This document shows, in pieces, positions 32,625 to 41,065 of a stretch of DNA of 64,000 nt. The stretch covers positions 1 through 64,000 of the forward strand of contig CAVXZL010000011.1 of the NCBI GenBank assembly GCA_963766345.1, read 5' to 3'. Source of the DNA: DASVFB01 sp963766345 (GTDB lineage Bacteria > Actinomycetota > Thermoleophilia > Gaiellales > Gaiellaceae). A model generated the notes under the pieces. The model was not told the origin of the DNA and made no database searches. It saw only the letters and a program-made list of their open reading frames with translations. Position 1 is the first letter of the stretch, and each line of letters starts with the position of its first letter. Position numbers and translations under genes: made by a program.

Positions 32625-32638
32625 CCCCAGACATGTCT
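32606..32638. repeat. 33-bp palindromic repeat, copy 1
   Basis: Left arm GGACACGTCCGGGGTC, central T, right arm GACCCCAGACATGTCT. It supplies the TGA that ends the glycerate kinase gene. Related copies are at 32762 and 51659. Confidence 0.85.
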
Positions 32639-32844
32639 CGCGCGGACATGTCGGCCGTAACGATTGCGTGACGATTCATCCACGGATCGACGTCCTGGGA
32701 ACAGAGATTCGGCTCGCGCCGCTTGCCAGTCGGCGCACCTCGGCGCATGGTTGTTCGAGAAGGACATGGCCGGGGTCTGACCCCGGCCATGGCCAGAAGC
32801 GACGAGTTCCGGCGGCAGTTCGGGCATGCGGCCGTGGAGCAAGT
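32625..32844. other. Intergenic region with two palindromes, no gene recognised
   Basis: Between glycerate kinase and the convergent xseB I see only the palindromic repeats and a GCGTGACGATTC sequence (32670-32681) that also follows repeat copy 3. No gene is supported. Confidence 0.6.
32762..32794. repeat. 33-bp palindromic repeat, copy 2
   Basis: Arms GGACATGGCCGGGGTC and GACCCCGGCCATGGCC around a central T. The outer half differs from copies 1 and 3 (CATGGCC for CAYGTCC), with changes on both arms that mostly keep pairing. Confidence 0.85.
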
Positions 32845-33057
32845 TCAGGCTGACGGGTCCGCGGACTCCACGCGCTTCGCGAGCTCCTCGATCTTCCCCT
32901 GCGCGGAGTCGAGCTTGCCCACGCAGAGCTTGTAGAGCTGCTCGCCGCGCTCCCAGAGCGCGATCGCCTCGTCGAGCGAGACCTGCCCCTGCTCGAGGCG
33001 CGTCACGATCGTCTCCAGCTCACGCTCGAGCTCCTCGTACGACGGCTCGTCAGTCAA
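32845..33057 (-). CDS. xseB: Exodeoxyribonuclease VII small subunit
   Basis: 70 aa. SYEELERELETIVTRLEQGQ and VSLDEAIALWERGEQLYKLC match the XseB three-helix fold. The C-terminal helix (KLDSAQGKIEELAKRV) is also typical. It binds XseA to form the single-strand DNA exonuclease VII used in repair. TTG 33057 is taken as start; the gene overlaps the end of xseA by 8 bp. Confidence 0.92.
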   Translation of the reverse strand: MTDEPSYEELERELETIVTRLEQGQVSLDEAIALWERGEQLYKLCVGKLDSAQGKIEELAKRVESADPSA

Positions 33058-34252
33058 CCGTCGCTCCGAACGCGCCCTCGGCGACCTCGACGTCGACACG
33101 AGCGCCGGAGGCCGGCGGCGACGTGACGATGCCGTCGGCACCACGGACGATCGCGTAGCCGCGCGCCAGCGTCGCGCGTGGAGACAGGGCGCCGAGGCGG
33201 CCGCGCGTCTGCTCGAGCGCAGCGCGCTTCCGCTCGAGCACGAGCGCCGGCGCCCGGTCGAGCCCCGCGCGTGCGTGCACGAGGGACGCGCGCTTCCGTT
33301 CCAGCATGAGCGACGGTGCGCGGTCGAGACGCGCCCGTGCGTGCCCGAGCCGCTGCCGCTCTCGCTCGAGCGCACGACGCACCGAATGCTGCAAGGAAGA
33401 GCGCGAACGTCCGAGCCGCTCGAGCAACTCGTGGAAATCGGGCACGACGAGTCGTCCCGCTGCCGTCGGCGTCGACGCGCGAACGTCGGCGGCGAGATCG
33501 CAGAGCGGCGTGTCCTGCTCGTGCCCGACCGCGGACACGATCGGCACCGGACACGACGCCACCGCGCGCACGAGCCGCTCCTCGCTGAACGGCAGCAGGT
33601 CCTCGAACGAGCCGCCGCCGCGGGCGAGGACGACGACGTCGACTTCGGGCTCTGCGCAGATCCGGCCGAGTGCGTCCACGATCGCCGCCGCGGCACGCGG
33701 CCCCTGCACGTACGTCTCCGCGACGAGCACGCGCGCCGGTGGAAAGCGCGCCTCGATCGTCGTGAGCACGTCGCGTTTCGCGGCGGCGTCGTTGCCCGTG
33801 ACGAGCCCGATGCGTCGCGGGAGCCGCGGCAGCGGCCGCTTGCGCTCCGCTGCGAACAGCCCCTCGGACGCGAGCTTCGCCTTCAGGCGCTCGATCGCCG
33901 CGAGGTGCGCGCCGAGACCGAAGCGCTCGATGGACAGTGCGCGCAGCCGGAACTCGGCTCGGGCCTCGTACAGCTCCGGGCGCCCGAACACGTGCACGCG
34001 CTCGCCGTCGGAGAGGTCGAGTCGCAGCGCGTCGAAGCGTCCGCGCGGCATCGACGCGGGAAGGCACGCGCCGCTCTCCGGATCCTTGAGCGTGAAGAAC
34101 ACCGACGCCCAGCGCTCGTGACGCCGCAGATCGGTGACCTCGCCCTCGATCCATACCGTGGGCAGCCGCGCGAGCCAGGACGCGACACCCTTGTTGAACG
34201 ATGCGACCGTGTAGACCTTGCGGTCGCCGTACTCGACGGCCTCGACCTTCAC
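33050..34252 (-). CDS. xseA: Exodeoxyribonuclease VII large subunit
   Basis: 400 aa. N-terminal OB fold (PTVWIEGEVTDLRRHERWAS; VFFTLKDPESGACLPASMPR), catalytic core with RIGLVTGNDAAAKRDVLTTI, the acidic/Gly motif VVVLARGGGSFEDLLPFSEE and SAVGHEQDTPLCDLAADVRA. A long helical arm contains near-repeats (ARLDRAP..MLERKRASL / AGLDRAP..VLERKRAAL) that carry XseB subunits. The end RATLARGYAIVRGADGIVTS is canonical. GTG start at 34252. Confidence 0.95.
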   Translation of the reverse strand: MKVEAVEYGDRKVYTVASFNKGVASWLARLPTVWIEGEVTDLRRHERWASVFFTLKDPESGACLPASMPRGRFDALRLDLSDGERVHVFGRPELYEARAEFRLRALSIERFGLGAHLAAIERLKAKLASEGLFAAERKRPLPRLPRRIGLVTGNDAAAKRDVLTTIEARFPPARVLVAETYVQGPRAAAAIVDALGRICAEPEVDVVVLARGGGSFEDLLPFSEERLVRAVASCPVPIVSAVGHEQDTPLCDLAADVRASTPTAAGRLVVPDFHELLERLGRSRSSLQHSVRRALERERQRLGHARARLDRAPSLMLERKRASLVHARAGLDRAPALVLERKRAALEQTRGRLGALSPRATLARGYAIVRGADGIVTSPPASGARVDVEVAEGAFGATVD

Positions 34253-34282
34253 CGGCCCATCGTGCCACGGCGGACGAGAGCG

Positions 34283-34486
34283 CTAGAGCAGGATCTCGGT
34301 CGCCGTCTCCGGGCTGCAGCCGACCGCGATCAGATCGACGGCGATGTGGAGGTCAGCCTCGCTCGCCGCCAGCCGCTCGGCCAGCGTGAGCGGGTATCCC
34401 GCCTCGATCAGCACGTGGAGCCGCCAGCTCTCGACCTTCGCGCGCTCGGTCTGCGCCTCGGGGGTGAGCTGAATCAGGTCGGACAT
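34283..34486 (-). CDS. Small conserved-type actinobacterial protein of unknown function
   Basis: About 67 aa from ATG 34486 (ATG 34498 also possible): MSDLIQLTPEAQTERAKVES, WRLHVLIEAGYPLTLAERLA, then DLHIAVDLIAVGCSPETATE, ILL. It is helical with no membrane segment. The pattern of a short helical protein with WR-x-x-V-L-x-x-A-G-Y is familiar from actinobacterial genomes but no function is known to me. It lies between xseA and a membrane coiled-coil gene, all on the minus strand. Confidence 0.7.
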   Translation of the reverse strand: MSDLIQLTPEAQTERAKVESWRLHVLIEAGYPLTLAERLAASEADLHIAVDLIAVGCSPETATEILL

Positions 34487-34572
34487 CGTGTCGGGCATGT
34501 GGCCGTCATGTTTTCGCTTTCTCCATGACGAACCCTTCCGCGCAGAAGTTGGCCCGACGCGGCGGCGAACCA

Positions 34573-35922
34573 TCACGAATCGAGCGTCTGCGCGTGCGCG
34601 AGCGCCGCGTCGAGCCGGCGCTGGAGCTCGAACATCCGCGCCTCGAGGACGGCGCGCTCCGCCTCACTGTCGGCCGCAAGCTCATCGAGTCGCTGCCGTA
34701 GCTCGTGCTGCGCCGACGCGAGGCGCTGCTCGAGCTCGAGCGCGACCTCGTTGCGCCGCGTGGCGATCGAGGCTTCTGCGCTCGACAGCCGTCGCTCGAG
34801 CCTCTGAGCCGCGGCGTCGCCGACGCTCGCGAGACGCTCGTTCATCAGGGCGTTCGCCTGCTGGATGAACGACTCGACGGCGCGCTCGAGCTCGCGCGAG
34901 AGCCGCTTCGCCGACTCCTCGCGCGAGCGTTTCACCGCGTCCTGGAACTGGAGCGCCGCGGCGTCGACGTGCTGCGCGGTCGTGCGCTCGACGACGCGCT
35001 CGAGCCGCTCGACGAGACGCCGCTCGACGTCGGTGAACATCGCCTGGATGCTCTGCATCGCCTCGCTCTGCTCGCGCTCGAGCGCCTCGCGCAGCTCGCG
35101 CTCCCGGCGGCGGACGCGCTCGGTCAGCTCGTTCAGCGCCTGCCGCCGCTCGACGGCGTGCGTTTCGAGATCCGCCCGCCCCGCTTCGATGGACTGCTCG
35201 GCCGCGCGGGCGACCTCCTCGCGCAGCTTGACGAGCGCCGCACGCTGCACCTCGCTCTCGGACTCCAGACGCTCCGCATCCGCGGCGAGACGTTCCTGCG
35301 CCTCCTCGATCAGTCGCCGCTGCCGCTCGGCGAGACGCTGCAGCTGGTCGAAGAGATTTGCTTGCGCGCGCTCGAGGTCTTCGCTCCACGCCGCAAGTCG
35401 CTGCTCGACTCGACGCTGTGTGTCGGCAAGGGCGTCGTTGAGCTCGCGCGCGGACGCCCGCTCGTGCTCGGCAATGGCGTTGCGGCGCGAGTCCACGATC
35501 TTCCGTTCCTCGCTCGCGATGAGCGACAGGGACTCGGCACGCGCGCGTGCGAGCACGCGCTCGAGCTCGGCGGCGCGATCGTCGGCGCCTTTCGTCACCT
35601 GGGCGGCGAGGCGCGCCTCCGCCCGGGCGATTTCGCCTTCGACCTTGCGCGCGTGGAAAATGCCGCGACGGATGCCGATCGCTCCGACCGCGAAGATGAA
35701 GCACCCGGTGAGACCTGCCGCCGGGTATGCGAGGTCCGCGCTCGGGTCGAGGGCGAAGAGGATCCACGCCACGGTCGCGATCGCACCGAGGCCGCCGACG
35801 ATCGCGTAGAGGAGTCGCTCCGTCGCGCGCTCGAGCGTCGCCCCCACCACGGCGACGGCCGCCAGGACGACGCCGAGCGCGAAGACGACGCGCATCACGT
35901 CCACCTCGTGCACGCGACCCAT
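34573..35922 (-). CDS. Membrane-anchored long coiled-coil protein
   Basis: 449 aa. Two or three N-terminal membrane helices (VVFALGVVLAAVAVVGATLE; LLYAIVGGLGAIATVAWILF; LTGCFIFAVGAIGIRRG) are followed by about 330 residues of uninterrupted Arg/Glu/Ala/Leu coiled coil (for example ERQRRLIEEAQERLAADAER; ELTERVRRRERELREALERE). There is no enzymatic motif. It may be a scaffold for envelope or chromosome organisation. Cytoplasmic placement of the coil is likely from the basic IRRG after the last helix. An alternative start at residue 10 (MRVV) is possible. Confidence 0.75.
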   Translation of the reverse strand: MGRVHEVDVMRVVFALGVVLAAVAVVGATLERATERLLYAIVGGLGAIATVAWILFALDPSADLAYPAAGLTGCFIFAVGAIGIRRGIFHARKVEGEIARAEARLAAQVTKGADDRAAELERVLARARAESLSLIASEERKIVDSRRNAIAEHERASARELNDALADTQRRVEQRLAAWSEDLERAQANLFDQLQRLAERQRRLIEEAQERLAADAERLESESEVQRAALVKLREEVARAAEQSIEAGRADLETHAVERRQALNELTERVRRRERELREALEREQSEAMQSIQAMFTDVERRLVERLERVVERTTAQHVDAAALQFQDAVKRSREESAKRLSRELERAVESFIQQANALMNERLASVGDAAAQRLERRLSSAEASIATRRNEVALELEQRLASAQHELRQRLDELAADSEAERAVLEARMFELQRRLDAALAHAQTLDS

Positions 35923-35931
35923 CGTAGGGAA

Positions 35932-36603
35932 CTAGACGTGCACGAGCAGCACCGCCAGCGCGACGGCGACACTCGCGGCGGCGAGCGCCATCAGAGCCGT
36001 CTCGAGCTCGGGCCGGACCGTGCCCGCTTCCCTTCGTGCCGCCCGGGCCGGCGTCGACAGCACACGCTGTGCGTACGAGAGCAGGGCGGCGTACGCCGCC
36101 GCGGCGACGGCCTCGAGGCGCAGCGTCTCGGCCTCGACGGCGTACGCGGCGAGCGCCGGCAGCGATCCCCAGGCGAGCGCGAACCACAGCGTCGAGTGGA
36201 ACGCGCCGCCGAAGACCTCGAGGTTGTAGGCGACGACGATGAACGCGCCCGCGACGACGAACGGCGCGAGCCACCACGTCCACGCAATGCAGGCGTAGAT
36301 CCCGATCGCGACCGCGCCTGCGACCGAGGAGACGGCGAGCGTCCACAGCGTGCGATCCGGGATCTGCGTTCGGAGCGGCCGGCCGTGCAGCTCGTCGAGC
36401 GCGTGCGCGCCGATTCCCATCGCGAGCGCGAACGCGAAGATCGCCGCCGCGCAGCGCGTCCACGAGAACGGCGACGCGAGGCCGGCGCCGAGCGCGACGT
36501 AGGAGAGATGCCACAGCGTGTACGGCGGATGCAGCAACGTGACGTAGTCACGCCAGCCGCCGCGCGAGAGCGCGTAGAAGGCGGGACGCGTGTCGGTGCT
36601 CAC
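35932..36603 (-). CDS. Polytopic membrane protein coupled to a UbiE-type methyltransferase
   Basis: About 223 aa with six to seven hydrophobic segments (PPYTLWHLSYVALGAGLA; CAAAIFAFALAMGIGAHALD; WLAPFVVAGAFIVVAYNL). A DELHGRPLRT motif after the second helix loosely recalls polar loops of UbiA-like prenyltransferases, but the Asp-rich NDxxD motifs are absent, so I do not assign UbiA. GTG 36603 overlaps the stop of the methyltransferase gene (GTGA). Close coupling suggests a shared lipid or quinone substrate; this is inference. Confidence 0.7.
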   Translation of the reverse strand: MSTDTRPAFYALSRGGWRDYVTLLHPPYTLWHLSYVALGAGLASPFSWTRCAAAIFAFALAMGIGAHALDELHGRPLRTQIPDRTLWTLAVSSVAGAVAIGIYACIAWTWWLAPFVVAGAFIVVAYNLEVFGGAFHSTLWFALAWGSLPALAAYAVEAETLRLEAVAAAAYAALLSYAQRVLSTPARAARREAGTVRPELETALMALAAASVAVALAVLLVHV

Positions 36604-37277
36604 GCGCGCCTGCCCCAGACGACGATCCCGCCGCCGAGGCTGAGGCGCCTCGCTTGCACGTCGGCAAGGCCGGCCTCGCGGAAGAGCGCGGCGATGTCGT
36701 GGCGCGCCCAGAAGCCGCGGATGCTCGGACCGAGAAAGCGCCCGACCTCGTGCCACCCCGGCGAGATCAGCCTTCCGGCGCCCGGCAGGCCGACGCGCAC
36801 CCAGAGCTCCCACAGCGGACGCCACACGCCGTGCGGCACGGCGAACTCGAGCATCGCAACGGTGCCGCCCGGCCGCACGACCCGCGCCAGCTCGCGCACG
36901 GTCGCGGCGGGGTCGTCCACGTAACGCAACAGGTACGTGACGGTCAGGGACGCGAACTCTCCGTCGGCGAACGGCAGCGCCTCGGCGCGCCCTTCGACGA
37001 GCTCGACCGGCAGCCCGCGCGTCCGCTCCCGAGCGACGGCCAGCATCTCGGGGCTCTGGTCGATGCCGACGACCGAGCAGCCGAAGCGGCGGACGAGCTC
37101 CCGCGCGACGAGGCCGGTGCCGGTCGCGACGTCGAGCACCGTCTCGTCCGAGCGCACGTCGAGGCGGGCGACGAGGAAGCGCCGCCACCGCGGATCCTGG
37201 CCGAACGAGAGGAGCGCGCCGTAGCGGTCGTACGTCGGGCCGAGCGGCGCGAAGAGCGTGCGCGCTGTCAGGGCCAC
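36600..37277 (-). CDS. UbiE/MenG-type quinone methyltransferase
   Basis: 225 aa SAM-dependent methyltransferase. SAM site VLDVATGTGLVARELV; GIDQSPEMLAVARER; EALPFADGEFASLTVTYLLR; the late motif VRPGGTVAMLEFAVP and the UbiE-like LISPGWHEVGRFLGPSIRGF. The family methylates demethylmenaquinone or ubiquinone precursors. The signature is close but no other men genes are in the window, so it may methylate a related lipid. Confidence 0.85.
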   Translation of the reverse strand: MALTARTLFAPLGPTYDRYGALLSFGQDPRWRRFLVARLDVRSDETVLDVATGTGLVARELVRRFGCSVVGIDQSPEMLAVARERTRGLPVELVEGRAEALPFADGEFASLTVTYLLRYVDDPAATVRELARVVRPGGTVAMLEFAVPHGVWRPLWELWVRVGLPGAGRLISPGWHEVGRFLGPSIRGFWARHDIAALFREAGLADVQARRLSLGGGIVVWGRRA

Positions 37278-37299
37278 GGGGCGAGTCTATTCTCGGGCC

Positions 37300-37692
37300 G
37301 TGGCGCTGCAAGACGACCTCGCAGCGGCGGCGGAGCGGGCGGCCGCGTCCGCGGACGCAGGCGCCGGCGAGCGGGTCGATGCCGTGCTCGCGGCCGAGCC
37401 GTCCAGCGGCCGTCGCGTGTATCTCTGCGCGTTCGCCCGCGCCGACGCGCGCAGCTGGCTCGTGCTCGACGACGGGGGGCCGGTCACGAGCCGCCACCTC
37501 GTGCGCGAGACGGTGTCGCTCACCGCCCTCTGCGAGATCGTCGGCGAGGCCGTCGGCGACGAGCCGCCGCGGCTGGCGACGCCCGGCTACCTCGACGAGC
37601 ACGGAACACCTGCGATCGTGGCGTCGGCGCTCCCGGCGATCGAGTCCCTGACGCAAGAGGTCGAGGCCGCCTACAAGGCGGAGCTGACATGA
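37300..37692 (+). CDS. Conserved-type actinobacterial protein of unknown function
   Basis: 130 aa from GTG 37300. ALQDDLAAAAERAAASADAG, then a beta-rich part RRVYLCAFARADARSWLVLD and VSLTALCEIVGEAVGDEPPR. No membrane segment or known motif. It overlaps the next gene by 4 bp (ATGA), and the two are probably cotranscribed. It diverges from the UbiE-type gene with 22 bp between starts. Confidence 0.7.
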   Translation: MALQDDLAAAAERAAASADAGAGERVDAVLAAEPSSGRRVYLCAFARADARSWLVLDDGGPVTSRHLVRETVSLTALCEIVGEAVGDEPPRLATPGYLDEHGTPAIVASALPAIESLTQEVEAAYKAELT

Positions 37693-38006
37693 GCGCGGAT
37701 CGTTACGCTTGGGTCGTGGAAGGAGGCGGCTTCCCGTTCGGCGGAGATCCCGAGGATCTGATGCGCGGCCTGCGCGAGTTCGCCGAGCAGCAGGCGGAGT
37801 CGGTTCAGGAAGCGCAGCGCGAGCAGTTCGCGACGCTGACGCTCAACACGGCGGTCGACCTCACGTCCGCGGCGCTGAGCGGCATGGAGGTCAAGGGCGG
37901 CCCTGACGAACAGGCGATCGCCCTCCGCGACGCGATGCGCCTGCTCTTCCCCGAAGCGGTCGCGCTCGTGAGCGCCGCCCGCAAAGGGTTCATGCGCGAG
38001 ACCTAG
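37689..38006 (+). CDS. Small helical protein of unknown function
   Basis: 105 aa. MSADRYAWVVEGGGFPFGGD leads into an amphipathic helical body rich in Glu/Gln (LREFAEQQAESVQEAQREQF) and ends AARKGFMRET. No catalytic motif is visible. Cotranscribed with the preceding unknown gene and just upstream of proline dehydrogenase. Confidence 0.7.
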   Translation: MSADRYAWVVEGGGFPFGGDPEDLMRGLREFAEQQAESVQEAQREQFATLTLNTAVDLTSAALSGMEVKGGPDEQAIALRDAMRLLFPEAVALVSAARKGFMRET

Positions 38007-38019
38007 ACGCGGCGATGCC

Positions 38020-38943
38020 GTGCTGAACCACGCGATCGCTCGTGTGCTGCCCGTTGTGCCGCGACCGGTCGTTCGCCGCATCTCCTCCCGCTACATCGCA
38101 GGTCCCGACCTCGACGACGCGACGTACACGGTGCGCAGTCTCAACGCGCGCGGGAAGATGGCCACGGTCGACGTCCTCGGCGAGGAGATCACAGACGCCC
38201 GCGAGACCGACGCGATCGCCGCGGCCTACGAAGAAGTGCTCGCCGAGATCGACCGTCGCCACCTCGACTCGAACATCAGCGTCAAGCCGACGGCGCTCGG
38301 GCTCGTGCTCGACTTCGACCTGTGCAAGCGTCACCTGCAGCAGCTCGTGCATCGCGCGCGCGTGCGGGACAACTTCGTCCGCATCGACATGGAGGACGCG
38401 ACGACGACGGACGCCACGCTCGCGATGTACCGCGAGCTCCGGGCCGGCGGCTTCGACGCCGTCGGCGTGGTGCTGCAGGCGTCGCTCAAGCGCACGATCT
38501 CGGACATCGGCGAGCTGGCCGGCCTGAAGCCGAACGTGCGCCTCTGCAAGGGCATCTACGTCGAGTCGCGCGAGATCCAGTTCCGCGACTACCACGCCGT
38601 TCAGCACAGCTTCGTCAATTCGCTCGAGGCGCTGCTCGACTCGGGCTGCTACGTCGGGATCGCCACGCACGACGAGTGGCTGATCCAGGAGGCGAAGCGC
38701 ATCGTCGCCGAGCGGGGGCTCGAGCGCGACCGGTACGAGTTCCAGATGCTCCTCGGCGTGCGACCGCGCCTCGGCGACGCGCTCGTCGACGAAGGTCACC
38801 GCCTGCGGATCTACGTGCCGTTCGGATCGCACTGGTACGAGTACTCGCTGCGGCGCCTGCAGGAGAATCCGAGCATTGCCGGCTACGTCGCCTCCGACAC
38901 CGTCGGCCGCGTCCTGCGTCCGGGACGGAACGGCTCGCTGTGA
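38020..38943 (+). CDS. Proline dehydrogenase
   Basis: 307 aa FAD enzyme with a TIM barrel, oxidising proline to pyrroline-5-carboxylate in proline catabolism. SNISVKPTALGLVLDFDLCK, FVRIDMEDATTTDATLAMYR, GVVLQASLKRTISDI, RLCKGIYVES and VGIATHDEWLIQEAKRI fit the monofunctional bacterial ProDH. The C-terminal flavin and substrate segment RIYVPFGSHWYEYSLRRLQE is also characteristic. GTG 38020 start. No pyrroline-5-carboxylate dehydrogenase gene is in the window. Confidence 0.93.
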   Translation: MLNHAIARVLPVVPRPVVRRISSRYIAGPDLDDATYTVRSLNARGKMATVDVLGEEITDARETDAIAAAYEEVLAEIDRRHLDSNISVKPTALGLVLDFDLCKRHLQQLVHRARVRDNFVRIDMEDATTTDATLAMYRELRAGGFDAVGVVLQASLKRTISDIGELAGLKPNVRLCKGIYVESREIQFRDYHAVQHSFVNSLEALLDSGCYVGIATHDEWLIQEAKRIVAERGLERDRYEFQMLLGVRPRLGDALVDEGHRLRIYVPFGSHWYEYSLRRLQENPSIAGYVASDTVGRVLRPGRNGSL

Positions 38944-39080
38944 GGCGCCGCGCCGCCGCGCTGCTCCTCGCGTGTGTCGTCCTCGCCGGCTGCGGCGCGT
39001 CGCGCGCGAACGACCGGCAGGACCCGCCGCGGATGCGTCCGAACTCGAACCAGAACCCCGGCTACGACGGCAGCGGGTAG
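38940..39080 (+). CDS. 46-residue lipoprotein
   Basis: GTG 38940, overlapping the proline dehydrogenase stop (GTGA), encodes MRRRAAALLLACVVLAGCGA, then a short polar Asn/Pro tail (RMRPNSNQNPGYDGSG). The lipobox VLAGC is textbook. It is a tiny predicted lipoprotein with about 29 residues after the lipidated Cys; function unknown. Confidence 0.72.
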   Translation: MRRRAAALLLACVVLAGCGASRANDRQDPPRMRPNSNQNPGYDGSG

Positions 39081-39083
39081 CGG

Positions 39084-39209
39084 CTAGCGCTGAATCTGGA
39101 GCGTGCGCGCCGGCGCGGGTTTCGCGCGCTCATGCCGTCCCTGCGCCGTTGCCGCCGACACGACGACCGCGGCGGCGAGCGCGAGCGGGATGAGCAACCT
39201 CAGCAGCAT
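39084..39209 (-). CDS. 41-residue exported or single-pass peptide
   Basis: Minus strand ATG 39209: MLLRLLIPLALAAAVVVSAA, then TAQGRHERAKPAPARTLQIQ and a final Arg before TAG. It has a signal-peptide-like hydrophobic core with a possible SAATA-Q cleavage and a basic Pro/Ala tail. It is convergent with the small lipoprotein gene. Supported by its pattern only. Confidence 0.5.
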   Translation of the reverse strand: MLLRLLIPLALAAAVVVSAATAQGRHERAKPAPARTLQIQR

Positions 39210-39251
39210 CTGCACGAAAGACGACCCTACGAGCCCAGGATGAAGATTCGG

Positions 39252-39587
39252 TTAGGGCGGCGGCGGACCTGCAGGCGGCCCACCGACTTCCTCTTCGACG
39301 ACGACCCGGCGCTCCGCCGGCTGGACGGGCTGGGCCGGCTGGACGGGTTGCACGGGCTCGACGGGCGCAGCGGTGTCGCGCACGTACGTCCTGCGACTCC
39401 GTGCCGGCCCGGCGGCGTACCACGTCCAGCTCCGCCACCAGAAGATGTCGAGGAGCACGACGAGGATGCCGACGATCATCAGGATCACGCCGACCGCGGT
39501 CACGTCGAGACCGCTCACGTCCGCGTTCACGGCCCACGTCAGAATCGCCCCGAACGCGGCCAGAATGAGACCCACTGCGACGCCCAT
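39252..39587 (-). CDS. DUF6458-like two-helix membrane protein
   Basis: 111 aa. Two membrane helices (VAVGLILAAFGAILTWAVNA; TAVGVILMIVGILVVLLDIF) separated by SGLDV, then a tail with PVEPVQPVQPAQPVQPAERR repeats and an acidic Val/Glu segment ending GPPPP. The helix pattern is that of the actinobacterial DUF6458 family; function unknown. ATG 39587. Confidence 0.8.
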   Translation of the reverse strand: MGVAVGLILAAFGAILTWAVNADVSGLDVTAVGVILMIVGILVVLLDIFWWRSWTWYAAGPARSRRTYVRDTAAPVEPVQPVQPAQPVQPAERRVVVEEEVGGPPAGPPPP

Positions 39588-39620
39588 CACGGATGGGTTC
39601 CCGGCACTACCTGTTTGAAA

Positions 39621-40328
39621 CTAGGCCTTTCTCGCGGAGACGATGTACGTCCCCGGCACGCGCGAAGGATGTTTCCGCCACGACGTCGTGCCGGGGTACT
39701 CCTCGAGCTGCCGGAGCACGAGGCCCGCCCGCGCGAGGGCGGTCACGATCTGCCCGAGCCGCCAGAAGCGCTCGACCTTCTCCTCCTGCGCGGGTGGGCC
39801 CGTGAGCTCGAAGTGCGACCAGCCGCGGTAGGTGTGCAGCGCGTTGTCGAAGTAGTCGTCGCGCCAGCGCAGCGACGCGTCGACGCATTGCGACACGGGA
39901 TGCTCCTCGTACAGCAGCAGGTCGCCGCCGCTGCGCAGAGCGGCGACGATGCCCGCAGCCCACACGTCGAGATCGAGGATCCACGCGAGCACGCCTTCCG
40001 CCGTGTAGACGAGATCGAACCGGCCGCGCTTCAGCTCGGACGGCAGGTCGTGGACGTCCGCCTGCACCCAGGCGATGTCGGGCCAGCGCTCCCGCGCGAC
40101 CTCGAGCGCCTCTCCCGAGATGTCGACGCCGGTGACGAGCGCGCCGAGTTCGGCGAGATCCGCGGCCGACTCGCCCGTCGCGCACTGGAGGTTCAGGACG
40201 CGCCGGCCGTCGAGGTCGCCGAGCGCGCCGCGAACGAGCGGCGGGAGCCCGAGGCGCCCCTGCATCGCGACCGCGCGGCGGCGATGAACCTCGTCCCACG
40301 CCTTCATGTTCTTGTCCGTGGGCTCCAT
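39621..40328 (-). CDS. Class I SAM-dependent methyltransferase
   Basis: 235 aa. VLNLQCATGESAADLAELG is the SAM loop (Cys instead of the usual Gly in the first half), LVTGVDISGEALEVARERW, WVQADVHDLP, FDLVYTAEGVLAW. The second half contains EEHPVSQC and RWRDDYFDNA. The substrate is unknown. The ATG at 40328 sits on the stop codon of the FabL-like gene, so the three genes 41331 to 39621 appear to form an operon. Confidence 0.85.
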   Translation of the reverse strand: MEPTDKNMKAWDEVHRRRAVAMQGRLGLPPLVRGALGDLDGRRVLNLQCATGESAADLAELGALVTGVDISGEALEVARERWPDIAWVQADVHDLPSELKRGRFDLVYTAEGVLAWILDLDVWAAGIVAALRSGGDLLLYEEHPVSQCVDASLRWRDDYFDNALHTYRGWSHFELTGPPAQEEKVERFWRLGQIVTALARAGLVLRQLEEYPGTTSWRKHPSRVPGTYIVSARKA

Positions 40329-41065
40329 CAGACGACCAGCGAGAAGCCGCCGTCCACGATGATCGTCTGCCCGCAGATCATCTGCGCGGTCGGACCGGCG
40401 AGAAAGAGAACCGCGTCCGCGATGTCGCGCGTCTCGACCATCCGTCCCGCCGGCGTGCGCTCGCGCGCCTCGCGGAGCATCTCCTCCTTGTTCGGGAACG
40501 CGGAGAGTGCGTCTGTCTCGACGACGCCGCCGGAGACGGCGTTCACGCGGATGCCGCGCGGCGCGAGCTCGACGCCGAGGTAGCGCACGACCGACTCGAG
40601 CGCCGCCTTCGACGCGCCGACGAGCACGTAGTTCTCGAGCACGCGCACGGAGCCGAGGCTCGAGATCGCCACGATCGCGGAGCCCTGCGGCATCGACGGC
40701 GCCGCTGCGCGCGTGAGGGAGAGCAGCGCGCGTGCGTTCGCCGAGAGCGTCCAGTCCCAGTGCTTGTCCTCGGTCTCGAGCGCCGGCCGCGCGACGCCCG
40801 TCGCCGCGCTGTGCACGAGCACGTCGAGCGCGCCGAGGGCCGCAACCTCGTCGGCGACGCGCGTGGACGAGACGTTGCCCCGCACGAGCACCACGTCGGC
40901 GCCGCGCTCGCGGAGCTCGGCGGCGACCGCCTCCGCCGCCGTGTCGTTCCGCATGTAGCCGATCGCGACGCGTTTCGCGCCCTCGTCGGCGAAGCGCAGC
41001 GCGATCTCCCGGCCGATCCCGCGTGACCCGCCCGTCACGAGGACGGACGCGCCGCCGAAGCTCAT
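40328..41065 (-). CDS. FabL-type enoyl-ACP reductase / SDR
   Basis: 245 aa short-chain dehydrogenase. Cofactor loop TGGSRGIGREIALRF, AATG region VHSAATGVARPAL, catalytic Ser in AISSLGS, then ENYVLVGASKAALESVVRYL. The Tyr and Lys are six residues apart (Y-x6-K), the hallmark of FabL enoyl reductases rather than the Y-x3-K of ordinary SDRs. The C-terminus TPAGRMVETRDIADAVLFLA and CGQTIIVDGG is typical. It probably reduces enoyl-ACP in fatty acid synthesis or a related reaction. Confidence 0.88.
   Translation of the reverse strand: MSFGGASVLVTGGSRGIGREIALRFADEGAKRVAIGYMRNDTAAEAVAAELRERGADVVLVRGNVSSTRVADEVAALGALDVLVHSAATGVARPALETEDKHWDWTLSANARALLSLTRAAAPSMPQGSAIVAISSLGSVRVLENYVLVGASKAALESVVRYLGVELAPRGIRVNAVSGGVVETDALSAFPNKEEMLREARERTPAGRMVETRDIADAVLFLAGPTAQMICGQTIIVDGGFSLVV

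Noticed and set aside
35932..36603. UbiA prenyltransferase
   Set aside because: No Asp-rich NDxxD motifs; only general polytopic membrane character and a loose DELHGRPL similarity.
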